Assembly: GCA_944332555.1 (NCBI GenBank)
Contig: CALVKF010000007.1
Coordinates: 1-45,638, forward strand
Length of the DNA stretch: 45,638 nucleotides
From: an uncultured Bacilli bacterium
GTDB lineage: Bacteria > Bacillota_I > Bacilli_A > RF39 > UBA660
Direction of reading: 5' to 3'
The translations under genes were made by a program, and so were the position numbers. The notes under the pieces were generated by a model that was not told the DNA's origin, did not search any database, and saw only the letters and a list, made by a program, of their open reading frames with translations. Of the stretch, positions 9,618-18,104 are shown one piece after another (the first letter of the stretch is position 1; each line of letters begins with the position of its first letter).

Positions 9618-10218
9618 ATCTGTTGTAAAATTCAACGATTAATTGTTCATTGATTTCTGAATTAAGTTCGCTTCTTTCAGGAATTCTTACATACTTACCT
9701 GATAATTTTTTCTTATCCATTTCTAAGTAAGCAGGAACTGTAGCGTTTTGTTCAATTGCATCAATTATAGCAGGATGGTTTAAAGAGTTTTCCCTAACAG
9801 AAATGATATCTCCAACTTTGGTAGTATATGAAGGGATATCTACTTTTTTACCATTTACTAAAATATGACCATGATTAACAATTTGTCTAGCACTTCTTCT
9901 TGTTCTTGCCATTCCTAGGCGATAAACCATATTATCAAGTCTTGATTCAAGTAAGATTAATAAATTTTCCCCAGCTTTACCTTTCATTTTAGAAGCTTTA
10001 TCAAAAGTCTTTCTAAATTGTTTTTCGTTTAAGCCATAAAGGATTCTTACTTTTTGTTTTTCTTGCATTTGAATACCATATTCACTTAATTTACGACGAT
10101 GGTCTTTACCATGTTGTCCTGGTGCATAAGGTCTTCTAGCTAAATCTTTACCATTTTCAAGTGTTGAAAAACCTAATCTTCTTGACTTTTTATTAGCTGG
10201 TCCAGTATATCTTGCCAT
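9616..10218 (-). CDS. rpsD: 30S ribosomal protein S4
   Basis: 200 residues, the normal length. It begins [16 protein letters not shown], lacks the N-terminal zinc cysteines (a C-minus S4), and has the S4 RNA-binding domain [35 protein letters not shown]4 nucleates 30S assembly and in Firmicutes represses its own mRNA. Here it is monocistronic with a leader of about 160 nt. AAAGGAG lies 6 nt before the ATG. Confidence 0.98.
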   Translation of the reverse strand: MARYTGPANKKSRRLGFSTLENGKDLARRPYAPGQHGKDHRRKLSEYGIQMQEKQKVRILYGLNEKQFRKTFDKASKMKGKAGENLLILLESRLDNMVYRLGMARTRRSARQIVNHGHILVNGKKVDIPSYTTKVGDIISVRENSLNHPAIIDAIEQNATVPAYLEMDKKKLSGKYVRIPERSELNSEINEQLIVEFYNR

Positions 10219-10382
10219 AACTACTCCTTTCTAATATATTTTTTGCAAAAGTATTTATGGATTGTACCAATATTATAGGGAGTTTAAATTAATTTTTCTA
10301 GGGCAGTCCTAGATACTTTATTCCAAACGGTTTAAACACATTATAATTTAGTACAACACTGCCTAAATAAACTTGCGAATAT
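10219..10382 (-). promoter_or_regulatory. rpsD leader, candidate S4 autoregulatory structure
   Basis: On the coding strand the leader contains the hairpin CTAGG-ACTGC-CCTAG (10298-10312). Its ACTGCC is complementary to an upstream GGCAGT (10358-10363 on the other strand), so a six-base pseudoknot-like pairing is possible. S4 represses rpsD through a structured leader in Bacillus, and S4 targets are pseudoknotted. This is an inference from the pairing; the fold was not computed. Confidence 0.6.
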
Positions 10383-10412
10383 ATTATATAATAAATATAT
10401 GTTTAATGTCAA
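10383..10412 (-). promoter_or_regulatory. rpsD promoter
   Basis: On the minus strand TTGACA (10412-10407) and TATAAT (10388-10383) are separated by 18 bp, which sets a leader of roughly 155-160 nt. Confidence 0.75.
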
Positions 10413-10426
10413 ACATTTTCCGTAAT

Positions 10427-12232
10427 TTATTCAACTGTAACTGATTTTGCTAAATTTCTTGGTTTATCAATATCACAGTTATTATTTTTAGCAACTTTAT
10501 AAGCTAGTAGTTGCAGTGGTATAATTGTTAAAATACTTTCAAGTATTGGGTGTACTTCTGGTATTTTAATAAATTCATCATAGAATTTATCAACTGGTGC
10601 TATAAAACTTTCATAAATAACATAAGCCCCACGAGCCTTTATCTCTTTAATATTACTTATAGTTTTATCAACTAAATTTTTATTAGTAGCTATTGCAATA
10701 ACTGGAGTACTAGCTTCAATTAAAGAAATTGTACCATGTTTAAGTTCTCCTGCTTGGTAGGCAACACTATTAATATAAGATATTTCTTTTAGTTTTAATG
10801 AGCCTTCAAGGGAGTTTGCATAATCTAGGCCTCTGCCAATAAAGAAAATTTGTTTATTTTTATATATTTTATCAGCAATATTATAATATTCTTGATAATT
10901 ATTTATTTCTTCTTTAATTAATTTAGGCATTTTTTGGATATCTTTAAAAATACTAACTAATTCATTTTTGTTAATAGTTTTATTAATATATCCTAAATAC
11001 ATAGTTATTAAGCTAAATATTGCTAGCTGCGATAAATAAGCTTTGGTTGTTGCAACAGAAACTTCGATGCCTGCTTTAGTATAGATGCAATAGTCTGATT
11101 CTCTGGCAACACTACTTCCTAGGACATTTACTATTGCTAGAGTCTTAATGCCATCACTTTTAGCTTTTCTTAAGGCCGCAAGAGTATCGGCAGTTTCCCC
11201 AGATTGCGATACTAGTATTACTAAAGTATCTTTATCATAGAAATTTTTTTGATAACGATATTCACTAGCAACTTCAGTATATACTGGGATATTTGTATAA
11301 TCTTCAATTAAGTGTTTGGCGATAACTCCCGTGTGATAAGCTGAACCACAAGCAACAATATCAATTTTTTTGAAGTTTTTTAAGAAACCAAAATTCTTTT
11401 TTAGAGAATCTATGGTGCCATCAAAATAACTGCCAATTGTATCTTTAAACACTTTATCTTGTTCATTTATTTCTTTTAACATAAAGTGTTCATGACCATT
11501 TTTTTCGGCCGTTTTTTTAGAACCAGTAAAGGTTAGAGTTTCTTTATTTACTATATTTAAATTGGCATCATAAATGGTTATGTTATCTTTAGTAATTTTA
11601 GCCATATCAGTATCATCTAATAACATGTATTTATTGGTGTATTTAAGTATTGCTGGTACATCTGATGCTAAAAAGTTACCAGATTTGCTTTTAGCAATAA
11701 TTAAAGGTGATGAATTTTTAAGAGCATATAAAGCATCAGAATCGTCACTACAAATTATGCCTAAAGCAAAAGATCCTTTCAAAATTTTAGATACTTTGTT
11801 AATTGTTTTGATTATATCTTGTTCATTTTTGTAATAATAATCAAGTAGGGCTGGTATTACTTCAGTATCAGTTTCACTTTTAAAAGTATATCCCCGCATT
11901 TTTAACTCTTCTTTTAAAGTAGAGTAGTTTTCAATTATACCATTATGGACAACCGTAAACTTACCAACAGAGTGGGGATGAGCATTAGTAATGCTCGCTT
12001 CACCATGGGTTGCCCAACGAGTATGGCCAATAGCTACATTCGTATCAGCAGCAAAATCTAATTTTTCTTTTAAATTAATTAATTTGCCTTTTTCTTTAAC
12101 AACTTTTATGTCGTCATTTAGAAAGTAGGCTATGCCCGCAGAATCATATCCGCGATATTCTAGGGACTCAAGGCCACTATAAACTATGGGTATCGCTTTA
12201 GAATTTCCGATATACCCAACAATTCCACACAT
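10427..12232 (-). CDS. glmS: Glutamine--fructose-6-phosphate aminotransferase
   Basis: 601 residues. GlmS makes glucosamine-6-phosphate from fructose-6-phosphate and glutamine for peptidoglycan synthesis. The start MCGIVGYIG at 12232 exposes the catalytic Cys after Met removal. GGAGG lies 8 nt upstream, whereas an earlier in-frame start would overlap that site. An N-terminal glutaminase domain (GHTRWATHG, NAHPH) is followed by two SIS domains (VACGSAYHTG, SQSGETADT), and the chain ends in LAKSVTVE as in the family. Expression is almost certainly controlled by the ribozyme in its leader. Confidence 0.98.
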   Translation of the reverse strand: MCGIVGYIGNSKAIPIVYSGLESLEYRGYDSAGIAYFLNDDIKVVKEKGKLINLKEKLDFAADTNVAIGHTRWATHGEASITNAHPHSVGKFTVVHNGIIENYSTLKEELKMRGYTFKSETDTEVIPALLDYYYKNEQDIIKTINKVSKILKGSFALGIICSDDSDALYALKNSSPLIIAKSKSGNFLASDVPAILKYTNKYMLLDDTDMAKITKDNITIYDANLNIVNKETLTFTGSKKTAEKNGHEHFMLKEINEQDKVFKDTIGSYFDGTIDSLKKNFGFLKNFKKIDIVACGSAYHTGVIAKHLIEDYTNIPVYTEVASEYRYQKNFYDKDTLVILVSQSGETADTLAALRKAKSDGIKTLAIVNVLGSSVARESDYCIYTKAGIEVSVATTKAYLSQLAIFSLITMYLGYINKTINKNELVSIFKDIQKMPKLIKEEINNYQEYYNIADKIYKNKQIFFIGRGLDYANSLEGSLKLKEISYINSVAYQAGELKHGTISLIEASTPVIAIATNKNLVDKTISNIKEIKARGAYVIYESFIAPVDKFYDEFIKIPEVHPILESILTIIPLQLLAYKVAKNNNCDIDKPRNLAKSVTVE

Positions 12233-12259
12233 AAAATTTCCTCCATACAAAAAACATGT

Positions 12260-12387
12260 ATATGATATATTTTTTGTTACAATTTTGATTTTGTTTTTTT
12301 TAATATATCTAACGACTATACTAACCGTAACTACATCCGCCGAATATTTCGATAATAGTTAACCTCGTCACCCAAAGGCCTGGCGCT
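12260..12387 (-). ncRNA. glmS ribozyme (GlcN6P-activated self-cleaving riboswitch)
   Basis: On the minus strand the leader shows the family core in order: the cleavage context A-GCGCC (cleavage expected between 12387 and 12386), GTGACGAGG, TTATCGAAAT and TTCGGCGGATG, followed by the P3 region. A P4 stem is formed by the 8-bp perfect pair 12302-12309 with 12264-12271. It lies about 30 nt before the glmS start. In this family GlcN6P acts as a cofactor for self-cleavage, which destabilises the glmS mRNA. The exact 3' edge is approximate. Confidence 0.95.
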
Positions 12388-12433
12388 AAACAAATAATAT
12401 TACCTCCATTTATTATTTTGTTTTTACATTAAT

Positions 12434-12463
12434 ATTATATTACATAAAAATATGTTTTGTCAA
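12434..12463 (-). promoter_or_regulatory. glmS promoter
   Basis: Minus-strand TTGACA (12463-12458) and TATAAT (12439-12434) are spaced 18 bp apart, about 45 nt upstream of the ribozyme cleavage site. It is back to back with the DUF308 gene promoter. Confidence 0.7.
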
Positions 12464-12465
12464 AA

Positions 12466-12494
12466 TTGCAAAATTTATCAACTTATAATATAAT
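12466..12494 (+). promoter_or_regulatory. Promoter of the DUF308 gene
   Basis: TTGCAA (12466-12471) and TATAAT (12489-12494) are 17 bp apart; GGAGG follows just before the ATG at 12512. Confidence 0.55.
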
Positions 12495-12511
12495 TATGAT
12501 GGAGGTAAAAA

Positions 12512-13087
12512 ATGAAAAAGAAAAAAGAAAAAGTTGAAGCAACTTTAGAAGAAAAAACAATAGATGTGCAAGCAGAAGTAAAAATTAGTAATAATGATGA
12601 TATAAGTAAAACTTTAATTCTAGCTTTAATTGGTTTAGTGTTATTACTTCTTCCTGGTACTTTAAATAATATTATTGGCTTTGTTGTTGGAGGTTGTCTT
12701 TTAATATTTGGTATTATTGGAATAATTAAATATATTAGAATTAAAGAATATAAATTTACTTCAAGTTTAGTATCCGGTATTTTGTATAGTGCCTTAGGTA
12801 TTATTGTTATTATTAATCCTTCATCAGTTATAAGTTTAGTTACTATTTGCTTAGGTTTATATTTGGTAATTAATGGAATTTTAAAAACAGTGTTTAGTTT
12901 TAATTTAAAAAAGATTACAACTAGATGGGGTGGAGCTTTAGTTATGGGACTTTTAACCATAGTTTTGGGGCTTTTACTTGTTATTAATCCATTTGGTAGT
13001 GCAGTAGCTATTACTAAACTTGCGGGAGCATTTTTAGTAGTTGTTGCAATATTTGATTTAGTTGATAGATACATAATTATGAAGTAA
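12512..13087 (+). CDS. DUF308/HdeD-like membrane protein
   Basis: 191 residues. A charged, lysine- and glutamate-rich N-terminal tail (about 35 residues) precedes paired hydrophobic hairpins that repeat roughly every 55 residues (GLVLLLLPGTLNNIIGF, LGIIVIINPSSVISLV, LGLLLVINPFGSAVAI). The repeated I/V-N-P turn after each second helix is characteristic of DUF308 (HdeD-like) proteins, which usually have six helices. The molecular role is not established for this family. It has its own promoter divergent from glmS, and ftsA has a separate promoter downstream. An opposite-strand open frame over the same region is not coding. Confidence 0.8.
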   Translation: MKKKKEKVEATLEEKTIDVQAEVKISNNDDISKTLILALIGLVLLLLPGTLNNIIGFVVGGCLLIFGIIGIIKYIRIKEYKFTSSLVSGILYSALGIIVIINPSSVISLVTICLGLYLVINGILKTVFSFNLKKITTRWGGALVMGLLTIVLGLLLVINPFGSAVAITKLAGAFLVVVAIFDLVDRYIIMK

Positions 13088-13091
13088 ATAC

Positions 13092-13120
13092 TTGTAATAA
13101 TTGAAGTTTTTAGTTATAAT
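13092..13120 (+). promoter_or_regulatory. ftsA-ftsZ promoter
   Basis: TTGTAA (13092-13097) and TATAAT (13115-13120) are spaced by 17 bp, 25 nt before the ftsA ATG. Confidence 0.7.
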
Positions 13121-13145
13121 TAGATAGTAAATATAGGAGTGGGTT

Positions 13146-14387
13146 ATGCGCAAGATAATTGCTAGTTTAGATATTGGTAGTCATACAATAAAACTTGTAG
13201 TTGGAGAAATAGTTAAAAACAAACTAAATATTTTGGCGTGTGTTGATACTCCAGCAAGAGGCATAAAAAAAGGTTTTATAGTTAACCCTGAAAGTGCAAT
13301 TGAAGCTTTAGAAGATGTATTTAAAAAAGGTGAAGAACAAATAGGGTTACCAATAAAAAAAGTAATTGTTAGTGTGCCCTCTAATGGAATTGATTGCTTT
13401 TTAAGTGAAGGTTATACTTCAGTTACTAATCCTGAAAAAGTTATAACTAGCAATGATTTAATTAGAAGCTTGCAAGCTGCCGTTTATAACAAGGTTTTGG
13501 ATAATCAAGAATTAGTAACGATACTTCCTACCAAATTTTTGGTAAATGATACAGTAGTAACTGACTTACCAGTTGGCATGAAAGCCGAAAAATTAAAGGT
13601 TAAAGCGGTAGTTGTAACAGTCCCCAAGAAAAATGTTACTCCAATAATTAGGTGTTTAGAGAAAATTGGTGTTAGTGTTGTAGATGTTACAATTGGAGCA
13701 TTGGGTGATTACTATGAATTTAAAGATAATAAAAATAGTAGCGAAGTTGGAGCAGTAATTAATATTGGAGCTAGTAAAACAACCGTTTCGATATTTAATA
13801 AAGGTATTATTACTGCAAGTGAGATTATTGATATCGGTGGAGATAATATTGATTATGATCTTGGTTATGTTTATAAGATAAATAGAAAAGATTCACTTTA
13901 TATTAAAGAAAATATTGCTTTAGCTGATAAAAATATGGCTCAAGCTAGTGAATCAGTGATAGTTGAAGATAAAAATGGCGATAAAATTAAAATAAATCAG
14001 TATAGTGCTAGTGAAATTGTTATGAGTAGATTAGAAGAAATATTAAATTTAGCAAAAAAACAAATAAATCTCTTAACAAAAAAGCAAATTAGTTATATAA
14101 TTATTACAGGGGGAGTTACAGAAACTACAGAATTTAAAGATATAGTGGGTTATATTTTTAAAGATGCTACTGTAGGTAATGTTCTTGAAATTGGGGCAAG
14201 ATGCAATAAATATGCAACTAGTGTAGGCTTAATCAAATACTATGATAGTAGATTAAGATTAAGAAATAGAGATTTTTCAATATTTAGTATCGAAGAACAA
14301 GAAAATTTGAGTGGAATACATAAAAAAGTAAATATAAATGATAATTCTATATTAGGAAAATTATTTGGTTACTTTTTTGATAATTAG
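13146..14387 (+). CDS. ftsA: Cell division protein FtsA
   Basis: 413 residues of the actin-like ATPase that tethers FtsZ to the membrane. Seen: phosphate-1 loop LDIGSHTIKLVVGE (8-21), the SHS2-type 1C region with VSVPSNGIDC, phosphate-2 GAVINIGASKTTVS, and the IIITGGVTE adenosine motif. The C-terminal NSILGKLFGYFFDN can form the amphipathic membrane-targeting helix. AGGAG lies about 9 nt before the ATG. ftsZ begins 14 nt after the stop, so the two form an operon. Confidence 0.95.
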   Translation: MRKIIASLDIGSHTIKLVVGEIVKNKLNILACVDTPARGIKKGFIVNPESAIEALEDVFKKGEEQIGLPIKKVIVSVPSNGIDCFLSEGYTSVTNPEKVITSNDLIRSLQAAVYNKVLDNQELVTILPTKFLVNDTVVTDLPVGMKAEKLKVKAVVVTVPKKNVTPIIRCLEKIGVSVVDVTIGALGDYYEFKDNKNSSEVGAVINIGASKTTVSIFNKGIITASEIIDIGGDNIDYDLGYVYKINRKDSLYIKENIALADKNMAQASESVIVEDKNGDKIKINQYSASEIVMSRLEEILNLAKKQINLLTKKQISYIIITGGVTETTEFKDIVGYIFKDATVGNVLEIGARCNKYATSVGLIKYYDSRLRLRNRDFSIFSIEEQENLSGIHKKVNINDNSILGKLFGYFFDN

Positions 14388-14401
14388 AAGGAGTTTAATT
14401 T

Positions 14402-15460
14402 ATGAATGGATTACAGATGGATCAAATAGCTAAAATCAAAGTAGTAGGTGTTGGTGGCGGTGGATGTAACGCCGTAAACCGCATGATTGAAGAAGGAGTA
14501 AAAAGCGTTGAATTTTATGTAGTAAATACCGATTTACAAGTTCTTAATAGTTCACTATGCCAAAATAAAATTCAAATTGGTAAAAATATTACTGGAGGAA
14601 GAGGAGCGGGAGCTAATCCTGAGGTTGGTAGAGCTGCTGCTTTAGAAAGTAAAAATGAACTTGAAGATGCACTTCAAGGAGCTGACATGGTATTTGTTGC
14701 TTGTGGCCTTGGTGGTGGTACTGGTACTGGTGCTGCTCCAATAATTGCTGAAATTGCTCAAGAACTTGGAGCTTTAACTGTAGGTATTGTTACTAAACCA
14801 TTTAGATTTGAAGGTAAAAGAAGAATGGAAAACGCTTTAGTGGGACTTGAAGAATTAAGAGGTCATGTTGACTCATTAATCATTATTCCTAATGATAAAC
14901 TTAGAGATATCATTGATAAAACTACTAGCTTTGATGATGCGTTTAAAGAAGTTGATAATGTACTTCACCGTGGGGTACAATCAATATCTGACCTTATTGC
15001 TGTTACGGGAGTTATTAACCTAGACTTTGCAGATGTTAAGACTGTTATGGAAAAAAGTGGTACAGCAATCATTGGTATTGGTTGCAATGCTGGTGAAAAT
15101 AGAGCAATTGAAGCTGCTCGTCAAGCAGTTGCAAATAGCTTACTTGAAGCAACAATTGAAGGAGCAACAAATGCAATTGTAAATGTAACTGGTGGTAAAA
15201 ACCTTACATTGTTTGAAATAGAAGATGCTGTTGAAACTGTTAGAGAAGCAGCAAACTCTGATATTAACATCATATTTGGGGCAATAAAGAACGAAAACTT
15301 AACTGATGAAGTTATTGTTACAGTTATTGCTACAGGTTTTGATGAACAAACTGGTGAAGAAGCATTATTCTCAGATGATATTCCAAAGAGAAGACCAAAA
15401 CCACAAGAAGTGGATGATGAATACGAAATTCCACCATTCTTAAGAAGCGATAATTACTAA
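14402..15460 (+). CDS. ftsZ: Cell division protein FtsZ
   Basis: 352 residues of the tubulin-like GTPase that forms the division ring. The tubulin signature GGGTGTG is at 104-110, the N-terminal [13 protein letters not shown] nucleotide loop is intact, and the T7-loop region is [12 protein letters not shown] short linker (about 20 residues) leads to the conserved C-terminal peptide EIPPFLR, which binds FtsA and other division proteins. The linker is short compared with Bacillus. GAAGGAG precedes the start. Confidence 0.98.
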   Translation: MNGLQMDQIAKIKVVGVGGGGCNAVNRMIEEGVKSVEFYVVNTDLQVLNSSLCQNKIQIGKNITGGRGAGANPEVGRAAALESKNELEDALQGADMVFVACGLGGGTGTGAAPIIAEIAQELGALTVGIVTKPFRFEGKRRMENALVGLEELRGHVDSLIIIPNDKLRDIIDKTTSFDDAFKEVDNVLHRGVQSISDLIAVTGVINLDFADVKTVMEKSGTAIIGIGCNAGENRAIEAARQAVANSLLEATIEGATNAIVNVTGGKNLTLFEIEDAVETVREAANSDINIIFGAIKNENLTDEVIVTVIATGFDEQTGEEALFSDDIPKRRPKPQEVDDEYEIPPFLRSDNY

Positions 15461-15471
15461 AATTTGTTTAT

Positions 15472-15500
15472 AAAAAGTTGCGACAGTGTCGCAACTTTTT
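15472..15500. terminator. Terminator after ftsZ built on a GACAGTGTC palindrome
   Basis: AAAAAGTTGCGACA pairs with TGTCGCAACTTTTT around a single G (14-bp arms), with T-runs on both sides, so it can stop ftsZ and the convergent GrpB-family gene. The centre CGACAGTGTCG is the same as, or the reverse complement of, palindromes in the nearby DUF1016 cluster. Confidence 0.85.
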
Positions 15501-15504
15501 TGGT

Positions 15505-16032
15505 TTATGTATCATATTCTTGATTGGCTTTAGCAATAACACTTTTTATAAATTCATCTTTTTCTTTAGTATATTTAGGTCTGTCATTTGCATATTGTTT
15601 TGCTAATTTTTCTTTTAAATCACAATATTTTTGGATATATTCGGGATGTTCTATTAAATATTTTTTAAAATATATTTGATTATAATAAGTATCACTATTT
15701 GGTAAAGTAAAGTGAATATAATGAGTTCTGGCATCATCTGGTCCTTTAGCAAAAAAGAATCTATCATCAATACCTTGTTTTCCTCTATTTTCATAACCAT
15801 AATGCTCTAATATATTTGTAATATCATCAATACAATCAAAATCTTTTAAAACTATTAATATATCTATTATTGGCTTAGCTTTTAATCCTGGAATAGAAGT
15901 ACTACCTATATGGTGTATTTCTATTATTTTGTCCTTTAATAGAGATTTTAATAGTTTTTCTTCTTTTAAATATTCTTTTTCCCAATCATTAGTATACTCA
16001 TCTAGTTTTACAATTCCTCTTTTAAGTGCCAT
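15505..16032 (-). CDS. GrpB family protein (UPF0157, nucleotidyltransferase-like)
   Basis: 175 residues. It carries the family hallmarks IEIHHIGSTSIPGLKAKPIIDILIVL (nucleotidyltransferase-fold G-S-T-S and D-I-L) and FFAKGPDDARTHYIHF. The family is widespread in Firmicutes and its substrate is not established. AAAGGAG lies 6 nt before the ATG. It is convergent with ftsZ and divergent from the DUF1016 cluster. The 220 bp up to the next gene are very AT-rich and I see no clear consensus promoter in them. Confidence 0.88.
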   Translation of the reverse strand: MALKRGIVKLDEYTNDWEKEYLKEEKLLKSLLKDKIIEIHHIGSTSIPGLKAKPIIDILIVLKDFDCIDDITNILEHYGYENRGKQGIDDRFFFAKGPDDARTHYIHFTLPNSDTYYNQIYFKKYLIEHPEYIQKYCDLKEKLAKQYANDRPKYTKEKDEFIKSVIAKANQEYDT

Positions 16033-16252
16033 ATATACTCCTTTCTAAGCTATTTTAATCATAACATAAAATCTTTTGCAAAAAAATGAAATTTTACTAA
16101 TTTTTAAAATTTAAGCTCTTTTTGCTGATTTTTTTAAAAATTTTGTCATTTTTTTGCAAAAAAACGGCTTCAATTTTAAAAATTGATGATTTGCATTATA
16201 TAAATGTTTATGTTAGCATAGATAAACCACAACAAAAAAGGATGGTGAAATA

Positions 16253-17167
16253 ATGAATTATTTTAAAAACATTGAAGAATTAATTGTTGAAAATGAAGCT
16301 AGGAAGAAAGCAATAGCTTTAAAAGATAACTCTAATACTTTACTTACTTATTGGAATATAGGTAAGCTTATTGTTGAAGCTCAAGGTGGTGAGAAAAGAG
16401 CAAAGTATGGAGATAACTTAATTAGTGAATGGGGAAAGAAATTAAGCCAAAAATATGGTAAAAATTATGGTAAAAGCAATCTTAATAAAATGAGAAAATT
16501 TTACATAACATTTCCAATTGTGGACACACTGTGTCCACAATTGACTTGGTCACAATATAGAGCAATTTTACCAATAAAAAATGAGAATGAAAGAAATTAT
16601 TATATTAATCTAGTTATATTAAATAATCTATCTGTAAGAGAGTTAAAAAGAGAAATAAAAAATAAAGCTTTTGATAGATTATCATATGCCGATAAAGAAC
16701 ATATTGAGATTATTAGTGATACTAATAATACTTCATTATCAATTAAAGATATGATAAAAGATCCAATAATTTTAAAAACAGATAAAAATATGGATAAGAT
16801 TGATGAACGAGCAATTCATAAGTACATCATATCTTTACTTGAAGATAAATTTCTAGAATTAGGTACAGGTTTTGCGCTTATAGGTCATGAATATAAAATA
16901 CATATAGATAATAAGACTTATAAAATAGATTTGTTATTCTTTAATTATAAATTAAATGCTTTTGTAGTAGTTGAAGTTAAAACTAGAAAAATAAAACATA
17001 CTGATATAGGACAATTAAATTTTTATGTTAATTATGTAGAAGATAATATAAAAGATATTAATCACAATAATACAATAGGTTTATTAATAGTTAAAGAAAA
17101 AGATAAATACATTGTTAAGTATACTACAAGTGATGATATACTTGTTACTACTTATGCTTTGAATTAA
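16253..17167 (+). CDS. YhcG/DUF1016 family PD-(D/E)XK nuclease, copy 1
   Basis: 304 residues. The N-terminal DUF1016 domain (WNIGKLIVEAQGGEKRAKYG, SNLNKMRKFYITFP, LTWSQY) is followed by a C-terminal PD-(D/E)XK nuclease core: KIDLLFF supplies the Asp, VVVEVKT the E-x-K, and GQLNFYVNY the Gln helix. YhcG proteins are often near restriction or mobile loci and their cellular role is unsettled. First of four tandem genes with 10-14 nt spacing. It is about 85% identical to copy 2 and much less similar to copies 3 and 4. A perfect 29-bp palindrome (16515-16543) lies inside the frame and encodes the segment between FP and LTW. Confidence 0.92.
   Translation: MNYFKNIEELIVENEARKKAIALKDNSNTLLTYWNIGKLIVEAQGGEKRAKYGDNLISEWGKKLSQKYGKNYGKSNLNKMRKFYITFPIVDTLCPQLTWSQYRAILPIKNENERNYYINLVILNNLSVRELKREIKNKAFDRLSYADKEHIEIISDTNNTSLSIKDMIKDPIILKTDKNMDKIDERAIHKYIISLLEDKFLELGTGFALIGHEYKIHIDNKTYKIDLLFFNYKLNAFVVVEVKTRKIKHTDIGQLNFYVNYVEDNIKDINHNNTIGLLIVKEKDKYIVKYTTSDDILVTTYALN
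16515..16543. repeat. In-frame palindrome in DUF1016 copy 1
   Basis: CAATTGTGGACACA and TGTGTCCACAATTG are perfect 14-bp arms around a single C. Read in frame it gives IVDTLCPQL. The centre ACACTGT is shared with the other palindromes of the cluster. Confidence 0.95.
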
Positions 17168-17178
17168 ATAGAGGAATT

Positions 17179-18093
17179 ATGAATTATTTTAAAAACATTG
17201 AAGAATTAATTGTTGAAAATGAAGCTAGAAAAAGAGCGACTGTTCTAAAAGATAACACTAATACATTACTTACTTATTGGAATATAGGTAAGCTTATAGT
17301 TGAAGCCCAGGGTGGAGAAAAAAGAGCAAAGTACGGAAATAATTTAATTAAGGAATGGGGGGAGAAATTAAGTGAGAAATATGGTAAAAATTATGGTAAA
17401 AGTAATCTTAATAAAATGAGGAAATTTTATATAACATTTCCAATTGTGGACGCAGTGCGTCCACAATTGACATGGACACATTACAGAACTCTATTAACCA
17501 TAAAAAACGAAAACGAAAGAAACTACTACATTAATCTAGTAATACTAAATAATTTATCTTCTAGAGAATTAGAAAAAGAAATAAAAAACAAAGCATTTGA
17601 TAGATTATCCTATGCCGATAAAGAACATATTGAAGTTATTAATGATACTAATAATACTTCATTATCAATTAAAGATATGATAAAAGATCCAATAATATTA
17701 AAGACAGATAAAAGTCTAGATAGAATTGATGAACAAGCTATTCATAAATATATCATCTCTTTACTGGAAGATAAATTCTTAGAACTAGGTACTGGTTTTG
17801 CTCTTATAGGTCATGAATATAAAATACATATAGATAATAAGACTTATAAAATAGATTTGTTATTCTTTAATGTTAAACTTAATGCATATGTAGTTGTAGA
17901 AGTTAAAACTAGAAAAATAAAACATACAGATATAGGACAACTAAATTTTTATGTAAATTATGTAGAAGGTAACATAAAAGATATTAATCATAACAAAACA
18001 ATTGGATTATTAATTGTTAAAGAAAAAGATAAATACATTGTAAAATATACTACAAATAATGATATTTTAGTTACTACCTATGCTTTGAATTAA
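17179..18093 (+). CDS. YhcG/DUF1016 family PD-(D/E)XK nuclease, copy 2
   Basis: 304 residues, near-duplicate of copy 1 with the same domain order and intact nuclease residues (KIDLLFF, VVVEVKT, GQLNFY). Differences are scattered and often synonymous, so the duplication is not very recent. GAGGAATT precedes the ATG 11 nt after copy 1, consistent with one operon. Its internal palindrome (17441-17469) differs from that of copy 1 at three positions, all of which keep the symmetry while changing three amino acids (D-T-L-C to D-A-V-R). This implies constraint on the DNA or RNA rather than on the peptide. Confidence 0.92.
   Translation: MNYFKNIEELIVENEARKRATVLKDNTNTLLTYWNIGKLIVEAQGGEKRAKYGNNLIKEWGEKLSEKYGKNYGKSNLNKMRKFYITFPIVDAVRPQLTWTHYRTLLTIKNENERNYYINLVILNNLSSRELEKEIKNKAFDRLSYADKEHIEVINDTNNTSLSIKDMIKDPIILKTDKSLDRIDEQAIHKYIISLLEDKFLELGTGFALIGHEYKIHIDNKTYKIDLLFFNVKLNAYVVVEVKTRKIKHTDIGQLNFYVNYVEGNIKDINHNKTIGLLIVKEKDKYIVKYTTNNDILVTTYALN
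17441..17469. repeat. In-frame palindrome in DUF1016 copy 2
   Basis: CAATTGTGGACGCA and TGCGTCCACAATTG are perfect 14-bp arms around a single G. Relative to copy 1 it has one compensated A:T to G:C pair change plus a centre C to G change. Confidence 0.95.
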
Positions 18094-18104
18094 ATGGAGG
18101 AATT

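Noticed and set aside
12478..13074. Minus-strand 198-residue open frame over the DUF308 gene
   Set aside because: It is an antisense shadow: the plus strand encodes a recognisable DUF308 protein with a ribosome-binding site and promoter.
16033..16252. Structured RNA or promoter in the GrpB-DUF1016 intergenic region
   Set aside because: The region is extremely AT-rich with several TTTGCAAAAAA-like stretches, but no convincing -35/-10 pair or conserved RNA motif could be picked out.
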